DNA of 64,000 nt from Candidula unifasciata (GCA_905116865.2 CAJHNH020003180.1:1-64000); one strand, 5' to 3'. Positions 36,125 to 48,438 are shown, counted from the stretch's first letter. Notes: generated by a model not told the origin, from the letters alone. Made by a program: numbers and translations.

Positions 36125-37239
36125 TTAACTCTTTAAGGCCCAAACAACGGTGTGAGCGTAGTTTGAGAAGTTCCATTCTGCCCAAACAACGGTGTCATCG
36201 TAAATCGTGTATCTCTTACATTTTGCTTCGCATGCGCGTTCGTACTAGTTTCTAATGTTTGGAGGTACGAATAACCTATTCACGGAAAGTCACTCTGCCG
36301 AAATCCTTTTAGTTTCACTTCTTGGACTAAACCACACGTGGATAATTTGAGAGAAAAAAACATCTAATTTTTTTTAACAGTTTATTTTCTAAGTTCGTTT
36401 TTGAGTGCACTGAATACCAATGTTCTAACCACAAGAACAGGTCGCAGAATACGTCTTTCTGCGGCAGAAGCTCTGAAATTGTTTCAGTCAGTTGTTTTTA
36501 ATTGTGAAAATGATAATAAAAATTTAGATTTTTCGGAAAGTGATTCAGACAGTGAATTTTCACCAGTGAAGCTGAGCGATCAGCTGTTCGGAATCTTGCG
36601 ATTCTGACGAGTTTATTACACAGACAATGTCCCATACTACCGTATTTATGGTGTAAGAGAAGGAAAGTGCTCTAAACAAAGAGATAGTACTATACTATAG
36701 CTAAGCTACATTGAAATCATCGCAGCTACAGTCTGTAAATAACTGTACAAAGTGAATAGAAAATAGTGTGTGTGTTATGGCTCATTTTTCTGCCATTTTT
36801 TCTCTGAAATTTTGCTTAGCACTCGGTGGGAACTAAGAGCCCCTGAGTGATAAACTAACCCAGAAAGTTATCATAACTTTAGAATATGTTAGAAAATTGA
36901 ACAAACTTTGAAGTTTTGTTCTCAAATTTGGATATTTACTATTCTTGTGGCTGCAAAACCATGGTAAGTGAAGAATTTTTTGGTGAAATGTTGTCCTTGT
37001 GAAATTAACACCTGCTGAATTCTTCTTTTCCACTAACTATAACAAAATTTAAACAAACACTTATCATCAGATTCAGAATGTAAACTCATTTCTCGTTTAA
37101 AAAATATATACTGTTATAGGGATTAGAAGTATATTACAGTCTCTACAGCCTTTCTTGTACACCCACCCCTCTGCCATTTTTGTAAAGGGAAATTAATGTG
37201 GGCCAAGTCTGTCAAGATTCATGGGCCTGTAAGAGTTAA
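36125..37239 (+). mobile_element. TTAA-flanked piggyBac-type element, about 1.1 kb
   Basis: TTAA at both ends with inverted termini CTCTTTAAGGCCC and, at the right read inward, CTCTTACAGGCCC (11 of 13). The phrase CCCAAACAACGGTGT occurs twice in the first 80 bases as a subterminal direct repeat. At 36401-36607 a frame reads SALNTNVLTTRTGRRIRLSA, then NLDFSESDSDSEFSPVKL. The Asp/Ser-rich piece resembles the acidic N-terminus of piggyBac transposases. No catalytic domain follows, so it is non-autonomous. Confidence 0.82.
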
Positions 37240-37617
37240 ATTCTATTTTCTCAAGTTTAATTAAATTCATTGTAGCTAATTGTTTACTGTGTATGATTAT
37301 TAACCAAAGATATTAAAGATAATATCACAGAGGAACCCATTCTGGCACAATAACTTTTCAAGTCAAAACATACACTATGTTACAATGTAGAATATTTACC
37401 CATATTTCTTGAGGTCTAACATGCACACTGTTACACAGATCATGTTGCACTGATACACATGGATAATAATTGATAACACACTGTGTGTGCATTGGTTGGG
37501 ACAGAGATTTAAAATCCTGAAGATTTAGAAAAGCAGTTTATATATTCTATTTTGTTTCAGATAAATCTTTATTATTTCAGTTTTCTCAGGTACATCTGTT
37601 TCTTTTTTTTATTGCAG
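37240..37617. other. Intron 11, end; no feature recognised
   Basis: AT-rich sequence with a T-rich tract before the exon 12 acceptor. Confidence 0.5.
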
Positions 37618-37830
37618 GCCGTCAGTGGTTTAGTGAAATATTTTATCTCCAACATTGAGAAATGGGCAATGATGGTACACAGATGGCTAGAGGAGCACAT
37701 GTTTTCCCGTACACAATGCATCATTTATAAACAAGGACAAGTCTGCAGTACTGAAGGTTGCAAATACATGCATAAGCCTTATGAATCACGACAAGAGGAA
37801 CTTGAAGCATTAAATTTCCTTCTATGCTCA
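37618..37830 (+). CDS. TRANK1: TRANK1-like exon 12: CCCH zinc finger
   Basis: The acceptor is ATTGCAG and the donor is TCA|GTATGT; exactly 71 codons, phase 0 in and 0 out. It encodes AVSGLVKYFISNIEKWAMMV and ends ELEALNFLLCS. The middle contains CIIYKQGQVCSTEGCKYMH, which fits C-x8-C-x4-C-x3-H, the pattern of CCCH zinc fingers. The TRANK1 sequence I remember has the same four ligands with identical spacing, so this is probably a conserved zinc-binding site. Its ligand is unknown; CCCH fingers commonly bind RNA, but that is only inference here. Confidence 0.9.
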
Positions 37831-38224
37831 GTATGTGTAAATATTTATGCTGTTTTATTTAACATTCTTAAACATTAAGTAATCTTGAGATTTAGCTGTA
37901 TCATTCAATTAGCTTTGTGCTGCAACACATCACTGACAAACTGTGCAAATTTCTGTTTGGGAAGGCTAACATCGGTAACAGACACCTGAAGAAGTTGGAT
38001 ATATTGGCTGAAATGTGCAAATATTGCAGCCACCATGTAAACCAGCACAGTGCAATTACGCCCTCAGATGACCAATGCAGCAAAAGAAAAATAAGTGTAA
38101 ACTGTATAACAGAATATCTACTTTGTTCAGTGTTAAAAATAACAGTAAGCTAGAAATTAATTTATGTGATTAATATTTTTATTTGGTAGTCTACTGACAA
38201 AAAGACAGCATATAGAAATAAACT

Positions 38225-38830
38225 GCTTCTTCTTCTTTAGTCCTGTTCTGCATTTCAGCGTCAGATTTTGAAGAGGAATTGGGTGGGGGGGGGGGGGGGG
38301 GGGGGGGGGGGGCAAATCTTAGTAAGTGCTAACTAGATGCCGGTATTTACAGCCTCTGATAACCCATCTGTCCTGTGCTTGTATAGTCGACCTGTAGTTT
38401 TGCTTTCATTATGTCTAAATGACATGGCTCTTTGTAGTGCACTATCTGGTGGTAGTCTTAGCACATGCCTGAACCATTTGATTTGTTGTCTGTTGTAGTT
38501 TAATACTGGTTCCGCTCCAACTTCTTTCCTGATATAATTCATTTCTGATCCTGTCTCTTCTAGCTGTATTTTGGATTCATGTAATTTCTGTTGTTTTAAT
38601 TTTTATTTGTCCCCTTTGTTGTTAATGTCAACATTTGGCACTGTTATCACAATGTTGGTAAAAAAGGCTGTATCGAGTAGTGCTCTGTTGGTGTCTGTTG
38701 TTGCATGTTTGTTCTACAGTATTAGTGACATCTGTCCAGTGTTTTGATTTGCTGTATTACCTGTGGTCTGTGTCGTAGGTGTTGCTTCGTGGTGCCAGGT
38801 ACGATTCCAACTGCAGGCCTTGCATTGGTT
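38225..38830 (-). mobile_element. Minus-strand LINE C-terminal fragment
   Basis: The minus strand reads MNYIRKEVGAEPVLNYNRQQ, then IKWFRHVLRLPPDSALQRAM. The QQIKWF.HV.RLP......A sequence is a LINE ORF2 tail. Its 3' end is near 38225, next to CTTCTTCTTC on the plus strand. The fragment contains the poly-G run described separately. The 5' limit is unclear. Confidence 0.6.
38283..38312. repeat. Poly-G run
   Basis: An unbroken run of about 29 G within GGGTGGGGG...GGCAAA. Such tracts form G-quadruplexes and are hard to sequence, so its length is unreliable. Confidence 0.93.
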
Positions 38831-40981
38831 TTGACAGTGGTATCATGAAGCCGACCGTCCAGAAAGCAGTGGCAAACTACTGGACGTAAATTTGTCAGCC
38901 AAAAAATTCTGGGGTTGGTTCTGCAATGTCCTGTAAAGGATAAGCAGCTAACTTTAACTTTAACGTATGATAAACATGTTCATGTTATCAAATGAGTGGC
39001 ACCTGGGCCTCTCCTATTCAACCAAGTGCCATTTAATTATAAATATCCTCATACTCTGTTGTCCCCTATCAAATTTTGTTTTTATCCAGCTTTAGTGGAA
39101 GTAACAATTTCCTGGCATCTCTAGTGGCTAGAGACTCAAAAATCTGTTTCACAAGGATATTTACAAAGCAGACACTCCAAAGATCTGTGGTTGGAGACTT
39201 AGTCTTTTGTTGTCACACTGTTGTAACCTAGTGTAGTTGTTTTCTGTATTGTCTTGCATTTTCGTGGTGTTTGGGTGGCCTGAGTGATGGTTTTATTCAT
39301 TTTTTCCCTGTTTTCAGCTATGCCGTCCTTCTCTTCCTTGGTCTTCCTCTCACCTTTCACCCAGCTGTTCTGCTGTAGAATGTGTTTTATTTTTATGCAG
39401 TTGGTCTGGCTGCATTCTTTCTATGCTGGCATTTTGTGATCCTGTCCCTTCTTGTATTGTTAGTGACTGTTTTCTTTTTTAAAGACAGCACATTTATAGG
39501 GTCATTATTTTCTGTTCTGCTCATGTCTGGCAAGTTTCCAAGTTTTTTTATGTGCGGGTTATATTAGCTGCCTAACTGTTTTGAGACTTTCTGTACACAG
39601 TTGTTCTTGTTTAGGTCTCATGTATTTGCCTTCTTATTATTAGATCTGTTCTGTATGACCAGGAATCAGCTGCATAATTATCTTAGTGTTTTGATTTAGG
39701 GATGTCTGGATTGTGGTTCCACTCTACCCTGCTCACCTTTTTTCTGTAGCCAACAGAGTAGAAAATAGTTCTTAGTCTAATTTTCTGCTTCACAACAAAT
39801 GGGTCACACACCCACACAAAAATACAAATTTCCTATCACTTTCCTAGACAGCAGTCCTGGCAAAGCTAATAGAATAGGTATTACATGCATAAGGCAGCCA
39901 CCAGAGGTAACAACACCAACAGTCTGTCACTAGAATTGCTGTTCATTGTTGATGGAAGCAGTCAGTCAAAACAAAGTAGTAGCTACACAAACAGTATTGC
40001 ATAAGGCACTGAGCTAGTCTTATGTGACAGTTTATCTATTCACTTTGATATAACATTGATTGTGACATTGTTATTCAAAATGTCAAAATCAGACTGCAGA
40101 GTTTTACACCACTTTATTATAGTCTAAACAATAGCGTTTTATAGAAGATTTTCATCTCATTTTCAGTAGGAATATTATTATCTGTGTATACAATTGGATA
40201 TAATATTATATATATAGTAGTTATAGATATAGAATTATATACATAATAGTTATTAAAAAAATTTTTATACAGTTTTTATTGTTTTATTCCAAGGTATAAC
40301 TACCAATTAAAATACTCCTAAGGATCATTTTTTAAACAGAATTGACATTTAAAATTTTTTTTTTTTCAAAATTTTAAAGAATATATATAAGCTGTCTTTA
40401 TATCAACACTTTCTTATACACTACCTTCTCAAAAAAGTAGTCTAATCTTGTCATTATTAATGCAGGAAATATTTTTTTTTAAAGATTTTTAAAAAAAAAT
40501 ACATTTACAAATCAGCATTACTTCTCTAATCTAACTGAGGTGAATGTTAATTGGAATCACTAGTCTATTTTGAAATAAAGTTACTGACCTCTAAAGCAGC
40601 ACAGCAACACTGCTTCAGATATCATTACAGTACAAACACAATTCTGTTAAAAATGATCTTTTTTAGGCTTTTTCATTTTTAACTTCATTTCATCAAAAAT
40701 ACTCAAATATTGTTAAAACTGTTGAACAAAATAATGATCTCAGTAGATGTGTTTAAAGAACAACCAACAATTATTGCTACTGACACTGAGTAAAGCTGAG
40801 AGTTACTGAGAAACTTGCAATGCAAATTTGTTGTGCAGAGTTGTGAAATTAAATTCTAATTGTGTGAAAACAGTGCTGTGAAAAATATAAACAGAATATA
40901 GAGCAGCTATACCTCAAAGCAGACATCAAACCATTACTGAATTTATCAATAATTTCAAAAATTATCATTTTGTATGAACAG
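38831..40981. other. Intron 12, remainder
   Basis: No exon recognised. 39730-40030 shares phrases with 41780-42100 (see that entry). 40180-40500 is very AT-rich with TATATA and poly-A/T runs. The rest is unassigned. Confidence 0.5.
39780..40030. repeat. Interspersed repeat shared with 41810-42100 (copy 1)
   Basis: The phrases GTCCTGGCAAAGC, AAGGCAGCCA, CACCAACAGT...CAC and GATGGAAGCAGTCA recur in the same order, with drift, at 41810-42100. Type unknown. No terminal repeats seen. Confidence 0.4.
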
Positions 40982-41208
40982 GTACACTTGGATTACAGCA
41001 TGCAGACTGGCATGGAAAAACTTGGGGAAAACAAAGCAAAGTCTGATGTCCAGTATCCACAAATGGAAGCAACCAAATGGAATTCTGTGAAGGAGCTAAT
41101 TCAGTTTGTATGTCCTGCTCATCCATCAGCTCTGAGATGCCACTTTGAGCATGTGCATGAGATTGTACGTAAAGTGCAAACCTCAAAAGTGTTACCTCAG
41201 TTGGAAAG
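40982..41208 (+). CDS. TRANK1: TRANK1-like exon 13: helical region
   Basis: The acceptor is GAACAG and the donor is AG|GTACGA, phase 0 in and 2 out. It encodes VHLDYSMQTGMEKLGENKAK, later WNSVKELIQFVCPAHPSALR and HFEHVHEIVRKV. It lies just after the zinc finger and matches TRANK1 only weakly (F.....H.R......). Long open frame, matching phases and good splice sites support it. Confidence 0.82.
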
Positions 41209-42572
41209 GTACGATACAAGCTGTCTATAAAAATATATTTAATTTGTAGAGACAGGTTGTTGTGTTCAAAATAACTATGAAGTAGGCAGTAAACACATAA
41301 TCATGGTAAACCTTTCACTCCCAGAGAGTATGCACGAGCAGTCATTTTCCTTGGGAAAGTAACAAAGTCAATCCTGTCAAAATGCTTTCCAAACATATCT
41401 GTGGACCAAAAGCCACATTTGGCAGCGTAAATTGGCAACTCTGATAAATAGACAATAGTAGTAACAAGATGTCATTTAGTAGGTTGGAATTGTATTTACA
41501 CTGCCCTAGCAGCAGCATATCATTGTGAGAATTTGAATGCTAGAGCATGAATTAATTAATTCATGATGCTCTATATGCCAGTGTTCACTTACTACAAGAT
41601 CCTCTATCAAATTTTGTTTAGAACCCTCAATCTCCACCCCCCCCCCCCCCCTTATTTTGTGTTAACCCATAATATGTGACATAAACATAAATTTTGCATG
41701 ATGATCTGTGCAGACCAGTAAATTTGTACATATAGCTTCTTGTATTTTGTCTTGTTAGTGTCTTAGTGGTTAGTCATTAGACGCAGTTTGAACTTCATCG
41801 CAACAGGTCATCGCATAATAGCCCCATTTTTATACCAATAAAAACTACACAAAATGCCACTCCCTGTCACATAAAGTTGAACAGATTGCAGTAGTGGCAA
41901 AGCCAACATCATACTATTACATGAAGATATTTATTATATAAAGGCAGCCAAAATAGGTGTCACCACCGGTATTCCACCATGGGAAGTGTAGTTCATCATC
42001 AGTGGAAGAAGCAGTCACTACAAAACTGATTACTGATTTAACAATCAGCATCATAGCACATTGTGCATGCAAAATGATATCTGAAGAAACTATTTCCAAC
42101 CTCATATGGCACTAGTTTTTATCTACTGGGGTAAACATTTAAAGGGAGGCAGAGATGCTTGACTACATTTTGTGGTGTACCATGATCATGGCTCATAGTG
42201 GTCACAACCTATCTACACATCTCTGTGGTCATCCTAGATTCCACCTCCCTACCAGGCACCTGACCAGTGTAGACAGGATCAATGTTTTGTTCAAAGTTGG
42301 ATTCATCTGCCTGAAAGGAACCAAATAAACTAAATCTGTAAAGCAGATATTCGTACAACACTCAAGTCGCGAAACAGAGCCAACGTCCAGAAGTGGATGA
42401 ACAGTCAAGACTTTCTGCAGGTGGTGAAGGCTAAAAATAAGAAAATTTAAAACCTGGCTCACACCTGACATGGCCAAACCAGAAGCCTTTATTTCTTAGC
42501 TGTTTATAACTTTCTCTTGGACACCAGTAGTGATGAACATGCACTGTAAATTTTTTTTTTTCCACTCCATAG
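41209..42572. other. Intron 13; holds the second copy of an unknown repeat
   Basis: 41810-42100 is the second copy of the repeat at 39780-40030 (AGTGGCAAAGCCAA, AAGGCAGCCA, GTGGAAGAAGCAGTCAC). A start resembling a TTAA element (AAACCTTTCACTCCCAGAG) is at about 41308 but no matching end was found. A poly-C run is at 41635-41651. Nothing else recognised. Confidence 0.4.
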
Positions 42573-42738
42573 GTACTTCCGTTATTTGTGGGACAATCCA
42601 GGACGTGTAGGGAGAGGGGTCTCACAAAAAATCAGTAAAGAGCGGTGTAAATCAGCAGATTGGATTGTTCAAGCTTGTTTCTTTGCCTCTCTGTTCAGGC
42701 TGAAAATTAATGTGGCGGCAGAAGTCAGTGACCTGGAG
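42573..42738 (+). CDS. TRANK1: TRANK1-like exon 14: helical region
   Basis: The acceptor is CTCCATAG and the donor is GAG|GTTTGT, phase 2 in and 0 out. It encodes RYFRYLWDNPGRVGRGVSQK, later ADWIVQACFFASLFRLKINV and EVSDLE. The F.FYRF......L......D.W..A..AFLLS pattern of TRANK1 fits this segment. It is followed by the disrupted exon 15. Confidence 0.83.
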
Positions 42739-44304
42739 GTTTGTACGCTGTTTAATTTTCCTTGATATTATTATGTAACTTCCTTTTTTTTTAAAGGGGA
42801 AGAAAGAAAAAGACTATATATGCATATATTTATATATATATTAAAGAGGGAAAGTCAAAAAGTAAGGCAACAAATGGTTGTTTAAAAAAAAAAACACTAA
42901 AGATGATTACAAATTGAAAACCATTTATTTTTACCCTATTTGTATCCTAAACTAAATTATTGCCAATGAGTTTGTCACTTAGATATCAATCATAATATCA
43001 AGACTATTGTACAATCTGGCAAAGTTTCATCAAGGACAGCGCAGTATGAACAGTTCCCTTATCATTTAGTATAGTAAAATCACTTAAATATTGTATCACA
43101 TCTAAATAATTTTTTTTAAATCAGAAAATTACGCAAACTCCACACAGAACATTGCAAACGAAAGGACTTCCTTTTTTTGTAATCCTAATTTATCAAAAAC
43201 TTGTTCATAAAAGTATGTTTTCCCCATAAGCGGAACAAAATTATTGTGTCTCTATAATACACCAATATACTGGCGACCATCGGATAGGGATAACTTTATA
43301 AGCCAGTTAACTGGCGACTCATCTTCAAAGAGTTAACAGCCTATAAGACTGTGAAGATGGTGATAAATTGGGCAAGTCTGAGAAGATGATAAATTGGGCA
43401 AATCCCAAGCAGACAATGAATAACCAAATGTGCTGAAATGGGAAACATTGAGAAAATAAGGACATCCAAGAGAAACTCTTAGATGATCATTGGTATGAGA
43501 GGCTAAAAGTGCTGAACTGGGCTCTATACATAATATCAAAAAGAATGGACAGGATTGAATGGAATAAGAAAATAGACTGCAAACCCAATGTGATGGAAAG
43601 TAAGGACAATCATGTTGAAGTACTTAGGTACAAACAAATATATCAATATAGCAGATATTAAACATCCTCACAGTGTTCACATTGTCAGAGACATGCCATC
43701 TACCTTTACTTCCTGGAACATTTCCTGGTGCCCAATTGAGGCTTGATTACCTTAAGAGCTCAGGTCAATTTTTTTTAAACACATGCCCACTTGATCAGCA
43801 GGTAACCATTGTTAGCTACTTCTCTATTGAGGCTACGATTCTATCACACTCTGTACCTCTCAAATTCCACATCCATATGCTTCATCAAACGTTACTGAAT
43901 CATTACAGTGATTATTCAGTGCATTCTAAGAAGTGATTAATCTGTGACTTCACACAGCAGCAGTCACAGATAGATCTGTAGTTTTAATCTACGTTAACGG
44001 TAAAGATTGTGGAGGTGCTGATGGAAATTGTAGTGACTGCAATGATGATGATCATGAATTCCTAAAAGAATGGTAGTTGATTTGATTTGTTTTCTCAGTT
44101 CTTTTTCTTCGGTTATAATAACTTTTTTTTTTTTTTTTTTTTTAGAATGGTAAACAAAAATGTTCACAGAAAAAGATAATTTATAATTTGTTAGCTTTCA
44201 TGTGTAAAAATAGTTATTTATCTTAACAATAATAATTGATTGTAGTTTTTTCATTGCAGAATTACTGAAACTTTTCTTTTTGGATATATAATCACTTTGG
44301 GCAG
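42739..44304. other. Intron 14; unassigned
   Basis: A mariner-like terminus (GAGGGAAAGTCAAAAAGTAA) lies at 42844-42865 without a partner. A possible TTAA-element end (TCATCTTCAAAGAGTTAA) lies at about 43320-43336, preceded by the repeated phrase CTGGCGAC. A T-run is at 44123-44145. No coding recognised. Confidence 0.4.
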
Positions 44305-44608
44305 AAGAAACTGATGAACAGTTCCCGAAAAGACTGGGATTTACAAACGTTTTCAAGTATGCTCTCTTTGCTGCAAAGAGTAAAAACACTCGAGGCGTTA
44401 ATAGTAAAGCTATTTGCTCAAGATTTCTCGAGTCATTTGAGAGTTGATACGAAGATTTCCTCAAGATTTGTATGAAGCTATTTTTCCTTTTACACGGATG
44501 CTAAGTGGCTTAGGTATTCGTGACAACCTGTCACTCATGCCGAAATTGGATCATTTGATTTTCTGGATTGAATTTTACTTAACTCTCACATGGATGTTCA
44601 TATCTAAG
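44305..44608 (+). pseudogene. TRANK1: TRANK1-like exon 15, frame-disrupted
   Basis: The acceptor CTTTGGGCAG joins exon 14 in phase 0 and reads KKLMNSSRKDWDLQTFSSML, matching the TRANK1 E(F)EKLL segment. The coding signal then moves to a second frame (RGVNSKAICSRFLESFES, then TGA at 44445-44447, then YEDFLKICMKLFFLLHGC). It moves again to a third frame (LSLMPKLDHLIFWIEFYLTL) that ends AAG|GCAAGT, a typical GC donor, in phase 0 with exon 16. The exon is 304 bases, not a multiple of three, equivalent to two one-base losses. Read straight from its 5' end it stops at 44473-44475. A 30-40 base intron could not explain this. The cause could be pseudogenisation, haplotype damage or sequence error. 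Confidence 0.72.
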
Positions 44609-47600
44609 GCAAGTAAACATATCTCTAAAGGTTAGAAAACATAGAATTGGAATGAAGCATAATTTTCACTCTAAATCTGTGTTATTTACTCAGCAACCGT
44701 AAAGTTTGGCTTACATCTGTGTTTCTCTTGGCCAAAAGTTTTGCCTTGATATGCTGTATTTGGGACAGTAAATGGAAATTGAAAAAGATGATGACAAATT
44801 AATCACTAAATACAAATATAGTCAAAAATTAACTGCTTTCCTTCCCTTTGACCCAAGTAAGTGTTATTTTGTGGACTTAAGCCACGTGAAGCAAAGTGAC
44901 GACTAATGAGATTATTATGGGGTAGCGTCAGTGTCACAGTTTATAGAAGAATTTGATTGTTTTCACCCCAAATGATAACTAATTGTTTTGGGGGGAAAGG
45001 GTTGGGGGCGGGGAGAGGGGGGGGGGGGGGGACTTAATATTATCATAGCCACCATGTCTAAACACTGCAGTTGCCTAGCTAGTGCCTAAGCTGTTATATG
45101 GGTATGATGGCCACTGCCCTAGGACAAATGCTGGAGAAAAACCTTTCTAGGGGTGATAGGTTAAAAAATCTGGGTTAAAAACCTCTTGCCTGAAGTCTTA
45201 GATCCAGTTAGTGTTGACTGAGAGTATACATGAAGCTTTCAAACTGTAATTATATAGAAGGAATCAGCCAATCAGCATGTCCTTTACAGAATGTCACTCT
45301 TTTCATGACACAGCTTAAAGTCCCTCTTTCTGTAGCTGATTCTCCAGCCCTGCAATCATTCCTAGCCAGTAGATCTTCAGTGCCCTTGTGTGACGTAACG
45401 GCCTCATGACCCCTTGGGATTACAAAACTAGTGTGGTGTAACGGGTCGTTGGTTCTCTGGATTTTATGTGGGTTTAAATGCTTTTATGTTGAGTAGGGAT
45501 TTTCCTCTCAACACATCCTCTCCACCAGATTAACTGAACTAATATCCGGGCTATGTTGCTCTCAGACAAAGTCCTGGATATCTAAGAAAACAGCCATATT
45601 GGCTCTTCAATTACTTTAACATTAGCTGCACTTGGTACCCACAAGAGAAGGAAAGGGGTTTTAGATGTCTATATTATTATATTTAATGACTAATGACTTA
45701 CTAGACAGGGCAGTTGACCCCTTCCGTTGACCTTCCCTTGGTAAAGAATTAGTATTATATTTTAATGAGCTCCACCAAATGCTATTCTATCTTAACCGTG
45801 TAATTAAACATGTAAGAACAGACACACTTAGAATTACAAAAAACTGATGCAGGATAAGACTATATATTTGATTTATTAACCTAGCAATCATTTTGGTTAT
45901 TTATATTTTTAGTAGACAGTAATGGTATGGTGGTAATGAGCTGCTTCAGCTAACTGAGCACCTAAGATTAGAGTGAAGTGATAATGGTGGTGATAAGTTT
46001 ACGGACATACATAATGGTATGTAACTTATGGTATTTTAGAAAGTGGAACCTCTGAGAGCCCTTGTGTTGAGTCCCTTCTTAACTGTTCCAACTTTTCCTC
46101 CCAGTTCTCCTGGTTCCCAGCTGGCTGAGTTCTAACACAATGTAGTCTTGTGCACGTGGTGATCTTTTATTTCTGTTCTCAGAAAGGACTGATCGACACC
46201 CACATGGGAGCTGTAATAATGGAAACAAACACATACGTGTAGTATCTTGACTTACACTAAGAATACATGTACCAATTAATACAATATATAATAATAAAAT
46301 ATATCTCATCACTCCTCATATTCCACATTCTCTCCAGTCTAGTCTGAAGGTCTCGTGTCTCACACTGACGTCTAACATATCCTGCCTTCCCTCTCATGTT
46401 ATGTCATGATAGTTGACTTTCTAAGTCTGTTGTCCGTCATCACTCAGACTTCCAACTGGCTGACACTGATTTGACATAAACATGTGGCGCAGGTTATGTG
46501 CTGAACACGCAAAACATTTTATGTGTGCATGTTGTCCTGAATATTATCTTTCAGTGACAGTGAATTCTGTACACTCATGATTCTTCCCCTGGGGTTATAA
46601 ATCCCCTGTTTAGGTGAACACATTTAGTGAGCACATGGTGGGCACACACAAAAAAGTAACCGTTTGGCTGCACATGTGGGCATCATTTCCCCCAGTCTAG
46701 GCTCATGTTTTGGTTGATGGTTGAAACCTTATAATTTCATTACATTTCAGTATACAAGTCTTTTTTTATAAACATGAAAACATACACTGAAAAACATGTG
46801 GCACAAACATACAAGAAATAGGAATGGTTTAGCAGTTCCCTAACTGAGATAACTGAATACTCACAAAGAACTATTTCAAGCAGAATGTGTAGAAAAATTA
46901 GGAAAAGGTAGAATAGTCTTAGCTAACTCCCTAACCTATGTATAAAAGATTAAAAATAATTATACAAGCATACCTGGGAACATTCCAGCAATCGCCAAAC
47001 CGGAATCAAACAGTTAGAATTACCTCTACTGTCGATCTGAGTTTATTGCCGGCTGGCAGCAAAATGACGGAAAGTCAAGAAGCTAGTAGTATTAATACAT
47101 CTATCTGTCCGCAAGGTTAAACTCATCCTTTTTCTAGGTTCTACCCAACCCTACAGGAGATGATCTAAGCCACGCCCCTGAGGTACCTTGCAGATCAACA
47201 TAGCTATCAATGGGCCTGTCACTCAAAGTGAACGGCCTTCAGTAAGACCAAACATTCTTAATTGGCAAACATCTGTTCTCCAGCCAATTTAACTGGTAGG
47301 TGTAAAAAGCTGTCCAGGGGACGCCGTCAGGTCTGGAGTTGTCTACCAGACCACTTAATTCGCCTGATCTGCTCTGTTCAAAAGGTCCCACTCAGTCTGT
47401 GTTATGTAACATTTATGACACTAAGGTTTGGTTCATGGGAGATAATCTCATGTTTGATACTAAGTTAATTTCCAGTTGCTCGCCCCTACAGACTGTGGTC
47501 AGGAGATAATTATATGGCTTGTAAAACGAATCTCTAGCTAAGGTAATGTTAGGTAATATTACACAAAGCTGGGTTGCTTTGTCTGGCGAGAGAAGGGAAA

Positions 47601-48438
47601 TATAATAAGTATAATTCTTTGCCCTTCTATGAACATCAGAAATTATTAAACATAATTTAACTTCTGAGACCACTGAGGTCATTTCGTCACACCTTGTCAA
47701 CCTTAACGAAGGTTAGCCTCTGTCTCAGTTTCCAAAATCTAGGTCCTCCATCACCGCTCTCTCCAGATCACCATGGTGTTTGACATAGCCAAAATACCTC
47801 ACCTTTTTGGACAAGATGCTGTTTATGTGCTATTTTTCCTTGATGTTCAGTCAGTTTTCTTCTCCTTGGTACACAGTATTCTGTGAATTTTTCTGTGGCA
47901 TTTCAGTTCAAAAGCTCTGATTTTGTTCTTCAGATACTGACTTAGCGTCTATGACTCACTCACATCCTAAAGTTGCCACATGAAAGATGCATGACCTCAA
48001 CATTGTCACTTTCACTTGCTTGCAGGGGCTGTGCCATAGGTTCTTCATAGAAGGAATTTAATGACAGGAAACAAATAAAAAATTGTTTGGATTAGAGAAA
48101 ATATTACTGAATGAGACTTAAATCAGATAAGAAAGGTTCTTTTAGTCATATAAAAAGTCATAGCTCCTTGGTAAAGGATACGATGGAGAGAAAAATGGAG
48201 GAAAGTGTGCATGAGCAATACAACATTACATTTTGGTGACAAATCAAGAAATTGACTAGGAGAAGCCTCAAGGAGTGCACCATGATGATGAAGGGCACAG
48301 TACAAGAGACTGGTAGAGACTTATGGCAGCAAATCTTCAGCAAAGAATAGGTTAATATTAACTATTATTATGATGATTTCCTTCACAAATAAACTTGTAA
48401 GAGTAGTGAATATGTATAATTCTGTTGCCTTCAAACAG
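44609..48438 (-). other. Intron 15; LINE tail at 47720-48000, otherwise unassigned
   Basis: At 47720-48000 the minus strand reads SQYLKNKIRAFELKCHRKIH and later GILAMSNTMVIWRER. This matches the LINE tail pattern L.NKI.AFE.KCHRKI.RI. A block at about 45437-47692 is bounded by GGTGTAACG and CGTCACACC, imperfect inverted ends that may mark a degraded LTR or transposon, without recognised coding. A G-rich tract is at 44990-45032. Confidence 0.45.

Noticed and set aside
44281..44304. Alternative acceptor TTCATTGCAG at about 44260 for exon 15
   Set aside because: It would read N-Y-stop from phase 0, whereas the acceptor at 44303-44304 joins exon 14 in frame and matches TRANK1.
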